Part shown: positions 16,081 to 25,391 of the stretch, one piece after another
How positions within the stretch are numbered: the stretch's first letter is position 1
How the letters are laid out: the number at the start of each line of letters is the position of its first letter
NCBI RefSeq assembly: GCF_900188275.1
Contig: NZ_FZNY01000003.1
Location: 62,001-126,000 of the forward strand
Direction: 5' to 3'
DNA from: Dokdonia pacifica
GTDB taxonomy: Bacteria; Bacteroidota; Bacteroidia; Flavobacteriales; Flavobacteriaceae
Length of the DNA: 64,000 nucleotides
Program-made: the position numbers and the translations under genes
Notes under the pieces: generated by a model
The model's input: the letters and a program-made list of their open reading frames with translations, nothing else
Database searches by the model: none
What the model was told of the DNA's origin: nothing

Positions 16081-18252
16081 ATGAAATTAGCTAAATTTTT
16101 TACATCTCTCTTTTTATTGGGAGTACTTTTTTCTTGCTCAAAGGAAGAGTTAGTAGTTGAAGATTCTTTGATAAATGAAAATACAGATCTTGCAACAGAT
16201 TTTGGTAGATATCAAGGAACATCTTTAGGAATGTATAAAGGAGTTTTTTCCACTTCTGATAGTGAAGAACGTGGTGTCGTTGAGATTAAAATTATAAATT
16301 CTCAATATGCAAAAGCTACCTTAGAAAAAATAGATGGAACTGTAGAGGAATACAAAGGTATTATTCATGGGACAAGAGCATTAGGAGGAATGGATATCTC
16401 TTTTTCTTCTGATCATTCTTCATTTAATTTTAGGGTTGATGAAGATGGAAGTAACCCTATAATAACAGATGCCATTGATGAGGACAAAGCAGCACTTATT
16501 AAAGTAGTAAAAGAAGATGTTAGAGGAGCAGTAGTTCCTCTCACTGGAAGTTTTACTTCTGCAATAGGAGGATCAGGTACTTGGAGTATTATTTTTAATA
16601 CAGGTGATGGATCAGGAAATGATACAGACATTACGACACAGTCTATATTTGATACTGTAGATTATGGATCTGCAACGGGTAATGAGCAAAGCGGATGTAA
16701 TACAGTAGATGATGTAACTACTTGTACAATAGGAGGTGCATATATGTCACAAGGAGTTGCTATTACTTGGACAGGATCTCATACGTATTTAGATATTTCA
16801 AATTGTTCTGCTGCATCTGGAACTTGGACGGCAGGAGTATCTTCTGGAACATGGACAACAGATAATGTATGTACGACTCCGGGGGATTACATACAAACAG
16901 CAATTCCTATTACACCAACAGCAGAAGGAACAGCTGCGAATTGTATTTCGCCAAATTTCACACTAGATATTTCGGAATTTACAGATAGTGGTCTTACTGG
17001 AGACACAACGTGTTCTTCAACGACAACAGTAAGAGATGTTTTCTATAGTTGGACAGCAACTTCTGATGCTTTAGTATTTAGAGCTGAGCAAATAAGTAAC
17101 GAAGCCAATGAAGATATCATTATTAGAGATAGTACAGGAGCATTTATTGCATGTGCAGAAGGAAGTTTCTTTGGAGGAACAACCCTTTCAGGATGGTCAA
17201 TAGGAGATGACTTAATTATCCAAATTATCAATAATATTTTTGATGAAAGTACAGGTTTCTGTCTTGCAGAAGCTTCTGTACCGACTGTTCCTGGAAATGA
17301 TTTATGTGAAAATGCATTTGCTATAACTTGTGGTGAATCCGTTTCAGGAAATACATTATTAGCTACAGATACCACAATGAATGATGGACCTGATGTATTC
17401 TATACATTTACAGGAACTGTAGAAGGTCAAGCAGTAACAGTTTCTACGTGTGGTTCTGGATTTGATACTCGTATACGAATTTTTGATTCTTGTGACGGTG
17501 CAGAAATTACTCAAAATGATGACAACGCTGCTGCATGTGGACCAGGAGGGAACTCACAACTTATATTTATAGCATCATTGGGAGTAGAATATATTATCTT
17601 AATAGAAGGATTTTCTGATGATGATTTAGGACCCTTTGAGCTTGCTGTTTCCTGTGTAGATCCCGCACCAGTATGTGGTGGTACAATAACCGATTTTGCT
17701 GGAGCATCAGGTGATGTAGGTAATTGCCCAACAGGGAATGACTTTGTGGCTACATCTACGGCAACAGGTACTATAGGAACAGATGCAGATATTGATAATG
17801 TGAGTGTTGTATATATAGAAAGTGCTTTTTCTAGCCCTTCTGTAAATATAACATTAACATCACCAGAAGGTACTTCTTTACAACTAGCTAGCGCTGCAGA
17901 TGCGTCCAATGGAATTAATGCTGTATTTCGTGACGGAGGAGATCCAATAAATGTAAATGCTCTCGAAACACAGCCTTTTGGTGGTACATTTGCAGCTGCT
18001 TTTGACGGAGAAACGGTGACTGGTGACTGGACACTTTCTATTTGTGATGAGAATAATACGGCTGGTAGCTTAAATTCATGGTCTATTGGTTTCTGTGATG
18101 GAGATATTCCGCCTCCTACATTTATGCCAGTATCAAATGATGCCGCTACTAGAAGCAGCATTATTAGTGATGAAAGAAATCTTCGTATGTTGAAAAAAGA
18201 ACGTTTATATGAAAAACGTAAACGCAGATGGATAGAAGAGAATGAAAAATAA
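16081..18252 (+). CDS. Lipoprotein with PPC-like and P/Homo B domains
   Basis: It is a 723-residue protein with lipobox LFSC (Cys19). Residues about 45-290 form an N-terminal module with MYKGVFSTSD and SGTWT segments that is clearly related to the lipoprotein at 35326-36831. A PPC-like region follows (NDLCENAFAITCG to GPFELAVSC). Residues about 570-690 resemble the proprotein-convertase P/Homo B domain (NVSVVYIESAFSSPSVNITL, GDWTLSICDENNTAGSLNSW). No protease domain is present. The C terminus is an unusual, strongly basic tail (KKERLYEKRKRRWIEENEK) after a Ser/Thr linker, and no T9SS sorting domain is seen. The function may be adhesion or scaffolding, which is inferred. Confidence 0.82.
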   Translation: MKLAKFFTSLFLLGVLFSCSKEELVVEDSLINENTDLATDFGRYQGTSLGMYKGVFSTSDSEERGVVEIKIINSQYAKATLEKIDGTVEEYKGIIHGTRALGGMDISFSSDHSSFNFRVDEDGSNPIITDAIDEDKAALIKVVKEDVRGAVVPLTGSFTSAIGGSGTWSIIFNTGDGSGNDTDITTQSIFDTVDYGSATGNEQSGCNTVDDVTTCTIGGAYMSQGVAITWTGSHTYLDISNCSAASGTWTAGVSSGTWTTDNVCTTPGDYIQTAIPITPTAEGTAANCISPNFTLDISEFTDSGLTGDTTCSSTTTVRDVFYSWTATSDALVFRAEQISNEANEDIIIRDSTGAFIACAEGSFFGGTTLSGWSIGDDLIIQIINNIFDESTGFCLAEASVPTVPGNDLCENAFAITCGESVSGNTLLATDTTMNDGPDVFYTFTGTVEGQAVTVSTCGSGFDTRIRIFDSCDGAEITQNDDNAAACGPGGNSQLIFIASLGVEYIILIEGFSDDDLGPFELAVSCVDPAPVCGGTITDFAGASGDVGNCPTGNDFVATSTATGTIGTDADIDNVSVVYIESAFSSPSVNITLTSPEGTSLQLASAADASNGINAVFRDGGDPINVNALETQPFGGTFAAAFDGETVTGDWTLSICDENNTAGSLNSWSIGFCDGDIPPPTFMPVSNDAATRSSIISDERNLRMLKKERLYEKRKRRWIEENEK

Positions 18253-18276
18253 TAATTAAGGTAATGATGAAATTTA

Positions 18277-18305
18277 AGCCTTGGCATATATGTCAAGGCT
18301 TTTTC
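18277..18305 (+). terminator. Intrinsic terminator
   Basis: AGCCTTGGCA (18277-18286) pairs with TGTCAAGGCT (18291-18300) across a TATA loop, followed by TTTTC. It is 24 nt after the lipoprotein stop. Confidence 0.8.
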
Positions 18306-18329
18306 TATTTATTATACGTGTTATTACTT

Positions 18330-18357
18330 ATAGAATACGTAGTACTACGTATTCTAT
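18330..18357. promoter_or_regulatory. Perfect 28-bp palindrome
   Basis: The arm ATAGAATACGTAGT is followed directly by its inverse complement with no spacer. It lies 90 bp upstream of the chosen start of the FG-GAP lipoprotein gene. With no loop and no T-run it is a better operator than terminator. Confidence 0.65.
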
Positions 18358-18447
18358 CCTATGTTAAAAACAGAGTACTTTTATTATTATAAAATCGCTA
18401 GGATATTTAAAGATAATCCTTCACAATACAAAATAAATATCTTTCAT

Positions 18448-21400
18448 ATGAAATGTAAAAATGTAATTATTCTGTTATGTGGTCTGTTTCTGATAGTATC
18501 TTGTTCAGAAAACCAAAGTGCTGTCCTTAAGGATGGTACATATACAGATGGAGCAAAGACGTTATATACTAAAGTAGAAACAACTACGAGTAACATATCT
18601 TTTAAAAATATAATAAGAGAAGATTTAGGATATAACTTTTTAAACTACCCATATTTATATACTGGAGCGGGTGTCGCAGTAGGAGATGTAGATAATGATG
18701 GCTTAGATGATATTTATTTAACTGCAAATTTTGGACCTAATAAATTATATAAAAATAAAGGGAATTTTCAATTTGAAGATATTACAAGTCATGCGCAATT
18801 AACAGATGAAATGGGATTTACTACAGGGGCAACCATGTTGGATATTAATAATGATGGCTGGTTAGATATTTATGTGTCAAAAGCAGGTTCCCTTGACAAT
18901 GATGATGCAAGAAGAAATAAACTCTATGTAAATCAAGGAAATGGAATCTTTAAAGAAGAAGCAAGCAAATGGGGAGTTGATGATCCTGGTTATAGCACGC
19001 AAGCCTATTCCTTAGATTATGATAATGATGGAGATCTAGATTTATATGTTTTAAATTATAGATATGATTTTAAGAATAATGTAGCAATCAGTGGAGCGAT
19101 TCAAAGAGCCAAAGAAGAGATTACTAGTGATCAATTATATCGTAATGATGGAACTCACTTTATAAAAGTTACCCACCAAGCAGGGATTTATAATAAAACA
19201 TGGGGCCTCTCTGGTGCTGTAGGAGATTTTAATAACGATGGTTGGGATGATATTTATGTGTCTAATGATTATTTAGAGCCTGATATGATGTACATCAATC
19301 AAAAGGATGGAACATTTAAGAATGAAGCGACTATAAGAGTAAATCATATTTCTTTTAATAGTATGGGATCAGATTATGCCGATTTAAATAATGATGGTTT
19401 TGAAGATCTTGTAACTGTTGATATGCTTGCCGAAAACTATGCAAGAAGTAAAGAGAATATGAAGTCTATGAGTACTGAAAATTTTAATACGCTAGTTCGT
19501 GTCGGCTATCATCATGCCTATATGGCTAATATGCTTCATTTTAATGAAGGAAATGGGAAATTTAAAGAAACAGGACAATTAAGTGGTGTTGTAAAAACAG
19601 ATTGGAGTTGGGCTCCATTACTCGCCGATTTTGATAATGATGGCCTGAAAGATATTTTTGTGTCTAATGGTGTCTATAAAGATTATCATAATCAGGATTT
19701 TAGAAATCAGTTAGAGGCATTAGACCAAGAAGGAAAACCAGTGTCTTTACAATCAGTCTTAGATATGATGCCTTCTGAAAAGTTGGACAATTATATTTAT
19801 AAGAATAATGGAGATCTTACATTCCAAAAAGTGATTAAAGAATGGGGATTAGAAGATCCAAATTTTTCAAACGGAGCGGCTTATGCCGATTTTGATAATG
19901 ATGGGGATTTAGATCTTATCGTTAATAATATAAATGATGAGATAGGTCTTTATAGAAATAATGCCAATGTAAATGCAATCCAAATTATATTAGATGGACC
20001 AGCTACAAATAAGCAAGGAATAGGAGCTGAGGTATACGTGAAAAATGGTGAGCGTGTACAGCATCAAAAAAAATACATCACTAGAGGATTTCAATCTTCA
20101 GTGACCCCAACCTTGCATTTTGGTTTGGATGATTATACTATAGTAGATGAGATTGTAGTACAATGGCCAGATGGTAAAAAAACAACCTTGAATCAGGTAG
20201 ATGCCAATAAAAAAATTACAATTGCATATGCAGGTGCGATTCTTGATGATGCTCCCTTAAAGCAATATGAGTCTATTACTGCAAAAAAAGATGCTTCCTC
20301 ATTAGGACTTAATTACAAACACATTGAAAATAATTTTAACGACTACGATAAACAGTTGTTACTTCCTCAAAAACAATCAACAAAAGGTACTGGAATTGCC
20401 AAAGGAGATATTAATAATGACGGATTAGAAGACGTGTTTGTGGGAAATGCACTAGGAGCAGAAGCTGCTCTTTTTGTGCAAAATAATAATGGCACTTTCG
20501 TGAAAACAAACCAAGCCTTATGGCAAAAAGAAGCAAGGTATGAAGATGCTAATGCACTTTTTGTAGATATAGATGGAGATCAAGATCAAGATTTGTATGT
20601 AGTAAGTGCTGGGTATGAGTTATCAGAAAATAGTCCCTTATTACAAGACCGTTTGTATATTAATGACGGGAACGGAAACTTTAAAAAAAATTCGCAAGCC
20701 TTACCTACAATGCGTACTTCTGGTAAAAGTATTATTGCAGGTGATTATGACAATGATGGAGATCAAGATTTATTTGTAGGAGGAAATGTTATTCCAGGGA
20801 AATATCCTGTATCTCCAGAGTCATATCTTCTTAAAAATACCAATGGGAAATTTACAAAAGACGCAAATGCAAGTATTGCTTTGTCTGAAATAGGAATGGT
20901 GTCTGAAGCTATTTTTACAGATTATGACAATGATCAAGATTTAGATTTACTTGTTGCAGGAGAATGGATGCAACCTACATTCTTTACAAATAATAACGGC
21001 AATTTTGATAAAGACATAACCATAGATGGGTTAGAAAATACTGAAGGTTGGTGGTTTAGTGTTGTAGCAAACGATTTTGATAATGACGGAGATCAAGATT
21101 ATGTACTTGGTAATATTGGGAAGAACAATAAATTTCACCCTAGTTCTAAAAAACCGATCACGATTTATGGAAAAGATTTTGATGATAATGGAAGCTTTGA
21201 TGTAGCACTTAGTAAAATAGCAAATGGTAAAGTAGTTCCTGTACGAGGAAAAGAATGTAGTTCAGAACAAAACCCTTTTTTATTAGAGAAAATAGGGAGT
21301 TACAAAGAATTTGCAAATTTAGGAATCAAAGATATATATGGAGAAGATAGACTCAAAGGAGCATATGAATTAAAAGCTCATATATTTGAATCTGTTTATC

Positions 21401-21741
21401 TTCAAAATAATGGGAATGGGTATTTTGATGTAAAAGTACTACCTAACCAAGCTCAAGTTGGACCTACATTATCTATGCTAAGTAAAGATTTCAATAACGA
21501 TGGATTTCTAGATATTATAGGAGTAGGTGCTATTTATGATGCAGAGGTAGAAACCATACGTTATGATAGTAACTATGGCTATGTATTATTAGGTGATGGA
21601 AAAGGAAATTTTAAACATACCAAAAAGTATGATCCTTTTATAGATAGAGATTCTAAGGACATTGAAACTGTTATAATAAATGGTAAAGAGCATTATATCG
21701 TTGTAAGTAATAATGCATCGCTTGATGTATTTACTTTCTAA
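18448..21741 (+). CDS. Large FG-GAP/VCBS-ASPIC lipoprotein
   Basis: It is a protein of about 1097 residues. The start at 18448 is chosen because it gives a clean lipoprotein signal (lipobox IVSC); the longer frame from 18361 would put 29 charged and aromatic residues before it. The first FG-GAP propeller has many DxDNDGxxD calcium motifs (residues about 60-530). An ASPIC/UnbV domain follows (about 535-610, QGIGAEVYV and LHFGLDDY). A second FG-GAP propeller (about 640-1090) completes it. Proteins of this size and layout are common in flavobacterial surface systems, but their ligand is not established. It ends at a strong terminator. Confidence 0.88.
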   Translation: MKCKNVIILLCGLFLIVSCSENQSAVLKDGTYTDGAKTLYTKVETTTSNISFKNIIREDLGYNFLNYPYLYTGAGVAVGDVDNDGLDDIYLTANFGPNKLYKNKGNFQFEDITSHAQLTDEMGFTTGATMLDINNDGWLDIYVSKAGSLDNDDARRNKLYVNQGNGIFKEEASKWGVDDPGYSTQAYSLDYDNDGDLDLYVLNYRYDFKNNVAISGAIQRAKEEITSDQLYRNDGTHFIKVTHQAGIYNKTWGLSGAVGDFNNDGWDDIYVSNDYLEPDMMYINQKDGTFKNEATIRVNHISFNSMGSDYADLNNDGFEDLVTVDMLAENYARSKENMKSMSTENFNTLVRVGYHHAYMANMLHFNEGNGKFKETGQLSGVVKTDWSWAPLLADFDNDGLKDIFVSNGVYKDYHNQDFRNQLEALDQEGKPVSLQSVLDMMPSEKLDNYIYKNNGDLTFQKVIKEWGLEDPNFSNGAAYADFDNDGDLDLIVNNINDEIGLYRNNANVNAIQIILDGPATNKQGIGAEVYVKNGERVQHQKKYITRGFQSSVTPTLHFGLDDYTIVDEIVVQWPDGKKTTLNQVDANKKITIAYAGAILDDAPLKQYESITAKKDASSLGLNYKHIENNFNDYDKQLLLPQKQSTKGTGIAKGDINNDGLEDVFVGNALGAEAALFVQNNNGTFVKTNQALWQKEARYEDANALFVDIDGDQDQDLYVVSAGYELSENSPLLQDRLYINDGNGNFKKNSQALPTMRTSGKSIIAGDYDNDGDQDLFVGGNVIPGKYPVSPESYLLKNTNGKFTKDANASIALSEIGMVSEAIFTDYDNDQDLDLLVAGEWMQPTFFTNNNGNFDKDITIDGLENTEGWWFSVVANDFDNDGDQDYVLGNIGKNNKFHPSSKKPITIYGKDFDDNGSFDVALSKIANGKVVPVRGKECSSEQNPFLLEKIGSYKEFANLGIKDIYGEDRLKGAYELKAHIFESVYLQNNGNGYFDVKVLPNQAQVGPTLSMLSKDFNNDGFLDIIGVGAIYDAEVETIRYDSNYGYVLLGDGKGNFKHTKKYDPFIDRDSKDIETVIINGKEHYIVVSNNASLDVFTF

Positions 21742-21762
21742 AGAAAACAATAGTTAAGAACT

Positions 21763-21795
21763 AAAAAGGCTATCACCATTTGTGATAGCCTTTTT
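21763..21795 (+). terminator. Intrinsic terminator
   Basis: AAAAAGGCTATCAC (21763-21776) and its exact inverse (21782-21795) leave a 5-nt loop. The stem core GGCTATCA recurs in the terminator at 35275. Confidence 0.85.
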
Positions 21796-21850
21796 GATGT
21801 TATATAACGCAACCTTTTTTTATTTTAGAGACATAAAGGTGTATTCATTT

Positions 21851-23644
21851 ATGAAATCAAAACATCTTTTTATGAGAACAACTACTACCTATCTATCGTA
21901 TGTGCTTCTAGCTTTATTTGTATTAATTCCTTTGTCTAATAAAGCGCAAAGTGTTTTTATAAAAAGAGAATCAACACTCATTACGGGTGATGGTGCTATT
22001 TATGGAGATGATACTACCTATGGTGCTGGAATATCTTTTTATGATTTTGATAACGATGGTTGGGATGATATTACACTACCAGCATCAACCAATAAAGATT
22101 TTCAGTTTTTTAGAAATATAAATGGAATCTTTACTGCTATTGAATTACCTATTACGAGTAATGGTATCCCTGCAAAGCAAGCTATTTGGGTAGACTTTGA
22201 TAATGATAATGACGCAGATTTTTTTGGAGTCAGTGAGGAAGGTGCTATTTGGTTTTATAGGAATGATGGAAATTTCAATTTTACGAATATTATAAATACT
22301 GCTGGTTTTACTGGAGTTGCACAAGAAGGATTATGGAGCTCTTCTTGGGGGGATTATGATAATGATGGCTTTTTAGATGTATTTCTTAGTATGATGAGCA
22401 GTACATTACCCAGTATGTTATTTCATAATAATGGAGATGGAACGTTTACTGATGTGAGTATGGAAGCAGGTCTAGAAACAGAAGGCTATAATACGTTTTG
22501 TGCTTCTTTTTTTGACTATGATAATGATGGGGATCTGGATATTTATTTAGCAAATAATTTTTGCCCCTGGGAAAATATTCTTTATAGTAATGATGGTGAT
22601 GGATCATTCATAAATGTTAGTAATGAAGCGGGTGTAGCTTTAGAAATGCTAGCTATGTCTACAACCATTGATGACTATAATGATGATGGCTATTTAGATA
22701 TTTTTGTTACTAATTGGAATGGAACCTGTGAAGGATATAATACGGTGCCAGGGAGTGCTTTTTTGACTAATAATGGGAATAATACTTTTAATGAAGTTTC
22801 GGTAGAAAAAGGAGTGAGTTTTCAAGGGGTAAGTTGGGGAGCTACTTTTTTAGATGCTGATAATGATGGGGATAAAGATTTATTTGTAGCATCTAATGGA
22901 ACTCTTTCTAACAGTTCTCAAATCACTACATATTATGAACAAAATACAAATGGTTCTTATTCTATTCCTAGTGATACAGGCTTAGAAAATGATCAAGAAT
23001 GGAGTTATGGTAATGCTATAGGAGATATTAATAATGACGGTTATCCAGATGTAATTGTTCTTAATGCAGTAAATGATCCTATTTATTTGTTACAAAATAT
23101 AGTTGCTAATGATAATTCTTGGCTTAAGGTTAAATTACAAGGGACAGTGAGTAATACCATGGGAATTGGCGCCGTAATTAAAGTGACTGCAAATGGTGAG
23201 GAGCATTATAATTATACGCTTTGTGGAGAAGGATATATAAGCCAAAATAGTGGTACAGAGTTTTTTGGATTGGGAAGCGCTACAAATATTGATGCAGTAG
23301 AAGTGTATTGGCCAAGTGGTATTATTGATCGTGTTGAGAATATAACTATTAATCAGGCTATCGAGATAGAAGAAGGACAACATCCTTTAGCAATAGAAGA
23401 AGAATCTATTTCCCATATAAAAGCGTACCCTAATCCAGTAGATGATTATCTTAAAGTTTCTAATATGCAAGAATTTATAAATGGGAAGTATGAACTATTT
23501 GATAGTTCAGGAAGACTTATACACAAAGACATTATTAATACGATACATATAGATATTAATTTCTCATCATTTGAGTCTGGGTTATATTTTGTAAAATTTA
23601 CTAATGGAAGTAGTCAATTTGTTCAAAAAGTTATAAAAAGTTAA
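21851..23644 (+). CDS. Secreted CRTAC1/FG-GAP protein with T9SS sorting domain (paralogue)
   Basis: It is a protein of about 597 residues if started at 21851; an ATG at 21875 gives a shorter signal peptide and is equally possible. The frame from 21782 overlaps the preceding terminator and is unlikely. Signal peptide ends near SNKAQS. FG-GAP repeats with DFDNDGWDDI-type motifs, an ASPIC/UnbV domain (TEFFGLGSAT) and a type A T9SS sorting domain (KAYPNPVDD) follow in the same order as in the 14174 gene. The FFRNINGIF segment is nearly identical in both. The two probably arose by duplication and are now separated by two other surface-protein genes. Confidence 0.9.
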   Translation: MKSKHLFMRTTTTYLSYVLLALFVLIPLSNKAQSVFIKRESTLITGDGAIYGDDTTYGAGISFYDFDNDGWDDITLPASTNKDFQFFRNINGIFTAIELPITSNGIPAKQAIWVDFDNDNDADFFGVSEEGAIWFYRNDGNFNFTNIINTAGFTGVAQEGLWSSSWGDYDNDGFLDVFLSMMSSTLPSMLFHNNGDGTFTDVSMEAGLETEGYNTFCASFFDYDNDGDLDIYLANNFCPWENILYSNDGDGSFINVSNEAGVALEMLAMSTTIDDYNDDGYLDIFVTNWNGTCEGYNTVPGSAFLTNNGNNTFNEVSVEKGVSFQGVSWGATFLDADNDGDKDLFVASNGTLSNSSQITTYYEQNTNGSYSIPSDTGLENDQEWSYGNAIGDINNDGYPDVIVLNAVNDPIYLLQNIVANDNSWLKVKLQGTVSNTMGIGAVIKVTANGEEHYNYTLCGEGYISQNSGTEFFGLGSATNIDAVEVYWPSGIIDRVENITINQAIEIEEGQHPLAIEEESISHIKAYPNPVDDYLKVSNMQEFINGKYELFDSSGRLIHKDIINTIHIDINFSSFESGLYFVKFTNGSSQFVQKVIKS

Positions 23645-23653
23645 GGTGCATTT

Positions 23654-24298
23654 TTAAAAATTAGAGTTTATAAACGTTTCATTCACTTCATGTATCCCAT
23701 CAAAAACTTCCACTTGAAGTCTATCTCCAAAAAGTGCAGTTCCTTTTAATTGTTGTTCTGTTTTACGAGCCTCATTGATATATTCATCTTTATCTCCATA
23801 GAGATACGTAACCGTAGCAGTAGGAGAGAGGTATTCAAAATCTGATGGTATTAATTCATGTGGAATCGCACCAGAGTGTAACAAAAGATGTTTACAATCT
23901 ATATTTCTACTACTAGCCCATCGTGTGACAATAGAAACTCCTTGAGAGTATCCCATAAGGATGAGGTTTACTGCTTGTCCTTCCCACTTTTTAGATTCAG
24001 CTTCCCAAACCGCATCTATATAATTGAGAATATTTTCTTTTTCTAGTGCTGTATTTTCTTTGGTGAGCCAGCTAGCACCTACATATTTAAAACGCTTGTC
24101 TTGGTAGTATTTGCTAGGTGCCTGGGGAGCAATTATATAATTCTCTTCTTTATCCAGACCTTCAAAATGTTTTATAAAATACTTGGTAAGATATCCCATG
24201 CCATGAAAAACCAACCAAACATTTTTGGTTGCGGCCGTAAAGGAGTTAAGTGTTGTGTACGTGTTTGTATGTGTGTATGAAATTTGATTTTCTGTCAT
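23654..24298 (-). CDS. Alpha/beta hydrolase (phospholipase/carboxylesterase-like)
   Basis: It is a 214-residue cytosolic serine hydrolase. The nucleophile elbow GYSQG is near residue 115, the acid is probably the Asp in YGDKDEY, and the catalytic His is in GIHEV near the C terminus. An early HGMGYLT segment supplies the oxyanion region. The short size fits the carboxylesterase/dienelactone hydrolase-like group. The substrate is unknown. It converges on the CRTAC1 gene with a 9-nt gap. Confidence 0.85.
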   Translation of the reverse strand: MTENQISYTHTNTYTTLNSFTAATKNVWLVFHGMGYLTKYFIKHFEGLDKEENYIIAPQAPSKYYQDKRFKYVGASWLTKENTALEKENILNYIDAVWEAESKKWEGQAVNLILMGYSQGVSIVTRWASSRNIDCKHLLLHSGAIPHELIPSDFEYLSPTATVTYLYGDKDEYINEARKTEQQLKGTALFGDRLQVEVFDGIHEVNETFINSNF

Positions 24299-24309
24299 TC
24301 TGTATACAT

Positions 24310-24321
24310 TTTCGCGAAAGC
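24310..24321. repeat. TTTCGCGAAAGC palindrome, 12-bp form
   Basis: A partial copy lies between the esterase and GNAT genes, 12 bp upstream of the esterase start codon. Confidence 0.75.
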
Positions 24322-24354
24322 GAATAAACCATTATAAATAGTATATATAAAGGC

Positions 24355-24936
24355 TTATTTTTTCTTAATATCTTTAAAAATAGTGTCTTTGATAGTAGGC
24401 CATTCCTCCCGTAAAATCCCATAACAAGCAGAACTACGCCTAAAATCTTCTTTTGTAATAATATTCTTGCGTAAGATGCCTTCCAGAACACCTCCTATTT
24501 TTTCGACAGCACGCCTAGAGCGTGTGTTACGTTCATCAATTCGGAATTCTACCTTTTCATAATATAGTTTTTCAAAGGCATAATGAAGCATTAAATATTT
24601 GATATGATGGTTTAAACCGCTTCCGCGAAAATCGTCTCCCAACCACGTCCATCCTATATGTAATACTTTGTTCTTTTTATCTACATTTCCAAAACGAGTA
24701 CTGCCTGCAAAACGTTCAAGCTTTTTATCATATATAATAAAAGGTAACGCAAGTCCTTGTTCCTTTTTATCAAAGGCTTCCTTCATATATTTTTTTAATT
24801 TTTTGGGCGTAGAAATATCTGATGATCCAAATTGGTATAAATCTACTTCTTTAGAAAGAGGGAGCAAATCTCTATAATGAAAAGGTTCAAGAGGGAGTAA
24901 TTTTGCACGCGTATTTTCTAAGGTCTTTGCTTTCAT
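24355..24936 (-). CDS. GNAT acetyltransferase, RimJ/RimL-like
   Basis: It is a protein of about 193 residues. GNAT features are the GWTWLGDDFRGSGLNHHIKYL segment (acetyl-CoA loop) and ERNTRSRRAVEKIGGVLEG, which is characteristic of RimJ/RimL-type enzymes that acetylate protein N termini or small amines. The start at 24936 (MKAKTLENTR) is chosen over the in-frame ATG at 24969, which would overlap the divergent thioesterase start. It heads a probable unit with the esterase. Confidence 0.86.
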   Translation of the reverse strand: MKAKTLENTRAKLLPLEPFHYRDLLPLSKEVDLYQFGSSDISTPKKLKKYMKEAFDKKEQGLALPFIIYDKKLERFAGSTRFGNVDKKNKVLHIGWTWLGDDFRGSGLNHHIKYLMLHYAFEKLYYEKVEFRIDERNTRSRRAVEKIGGVLEGILRKNIITKEDFRRSSACYGILREEWPTIKDTIFKDIKKK

Positions 24937-24968
24937 ATATCGTATCTTCGTTGTATAAAAATACGGCA

Positions 24969-25391
24969 ATGAATTTGACTAAAGAACAAATACTTGAAAG
25001 ACTTGCTCAAAGTTGTAAAAACACGTTGATGGAAACACTAGAAATCAAGTATATTGATTTTGGTGAAGACTATCTTGTAGCACAAATGCCTGTTACTCCT
25101 AGAGTACATCAGCCAGATGGGGTATTACATGGCGGTGCTATGGTTGCACTGGCAGAAAGTGTAGGTAGTGCCGCAAGCTTTATGTTTTTAGATGGAGAAA
25201 ATATGTATGTAAGAGGTATTGAAATTTCTGCAAATCATGTAAAAAGTAAGCGAGATGGGATGGTATATGCCAAGGCTACCTTTATTCATAAAGGGCGTAC
25301 AACACAGGTATGGAATATAGATGTTGTAGATGAAAATGAGACCTTAATTTCTAAAGTAAAACTTACTACAATTGCATTACCTAAAAAATAA
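24969..25391 (+). CDS. Hotdog-fold acyl-CoA thioesterase (MenI candidate)
   Basis: It is a 140-residue PaaI/YbdB-type thioesterase. The hotdog motif HQPDGVLHGGAMVALAES holds the conserved HGG and the catalytic acidic residue. Because its stop overlaps the menF start by one base (TAATG) and menD follows, it may be the 1,4-dihydroxy-2-naphthoyl-CoA thioesterase of menaquinone synthesis. This is inferred from context. The start at 24969 is chosen because the upstream in-frame sequence is antisense to the GNAT gene. Confidence 0.88.
   Translation: MNLTKEQILERLAQSCKNTLMETLEIKYIDFGEDYLVAQMPVTPRVHQPDGVLHGGAMVALAESVGSAASFMFLDGENMYVRGIEISANHVKSKRDGMVYAKATFIHKGRTTQVWNIDVVDENETLISKVKLTTIALPKK

Noticed and set aside
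17511-18296. 261-codon open frame on the minus strand opposite the P-domain lipoprotein
   Set aside because: The opposite strand has a well-formed lipoprotein with recognisable domains. The antisense product is Ser/Pro-rich with no motif.
14300-23100. Many near-repeats of GATTATGATAATGATGG that could suggest a CRISPR or DNA repeat array
   Set aside because: They are the calcium-binding DYDNDG loops of FG-GAP proteins, in frame, with irregular spacing and no spacer structure.
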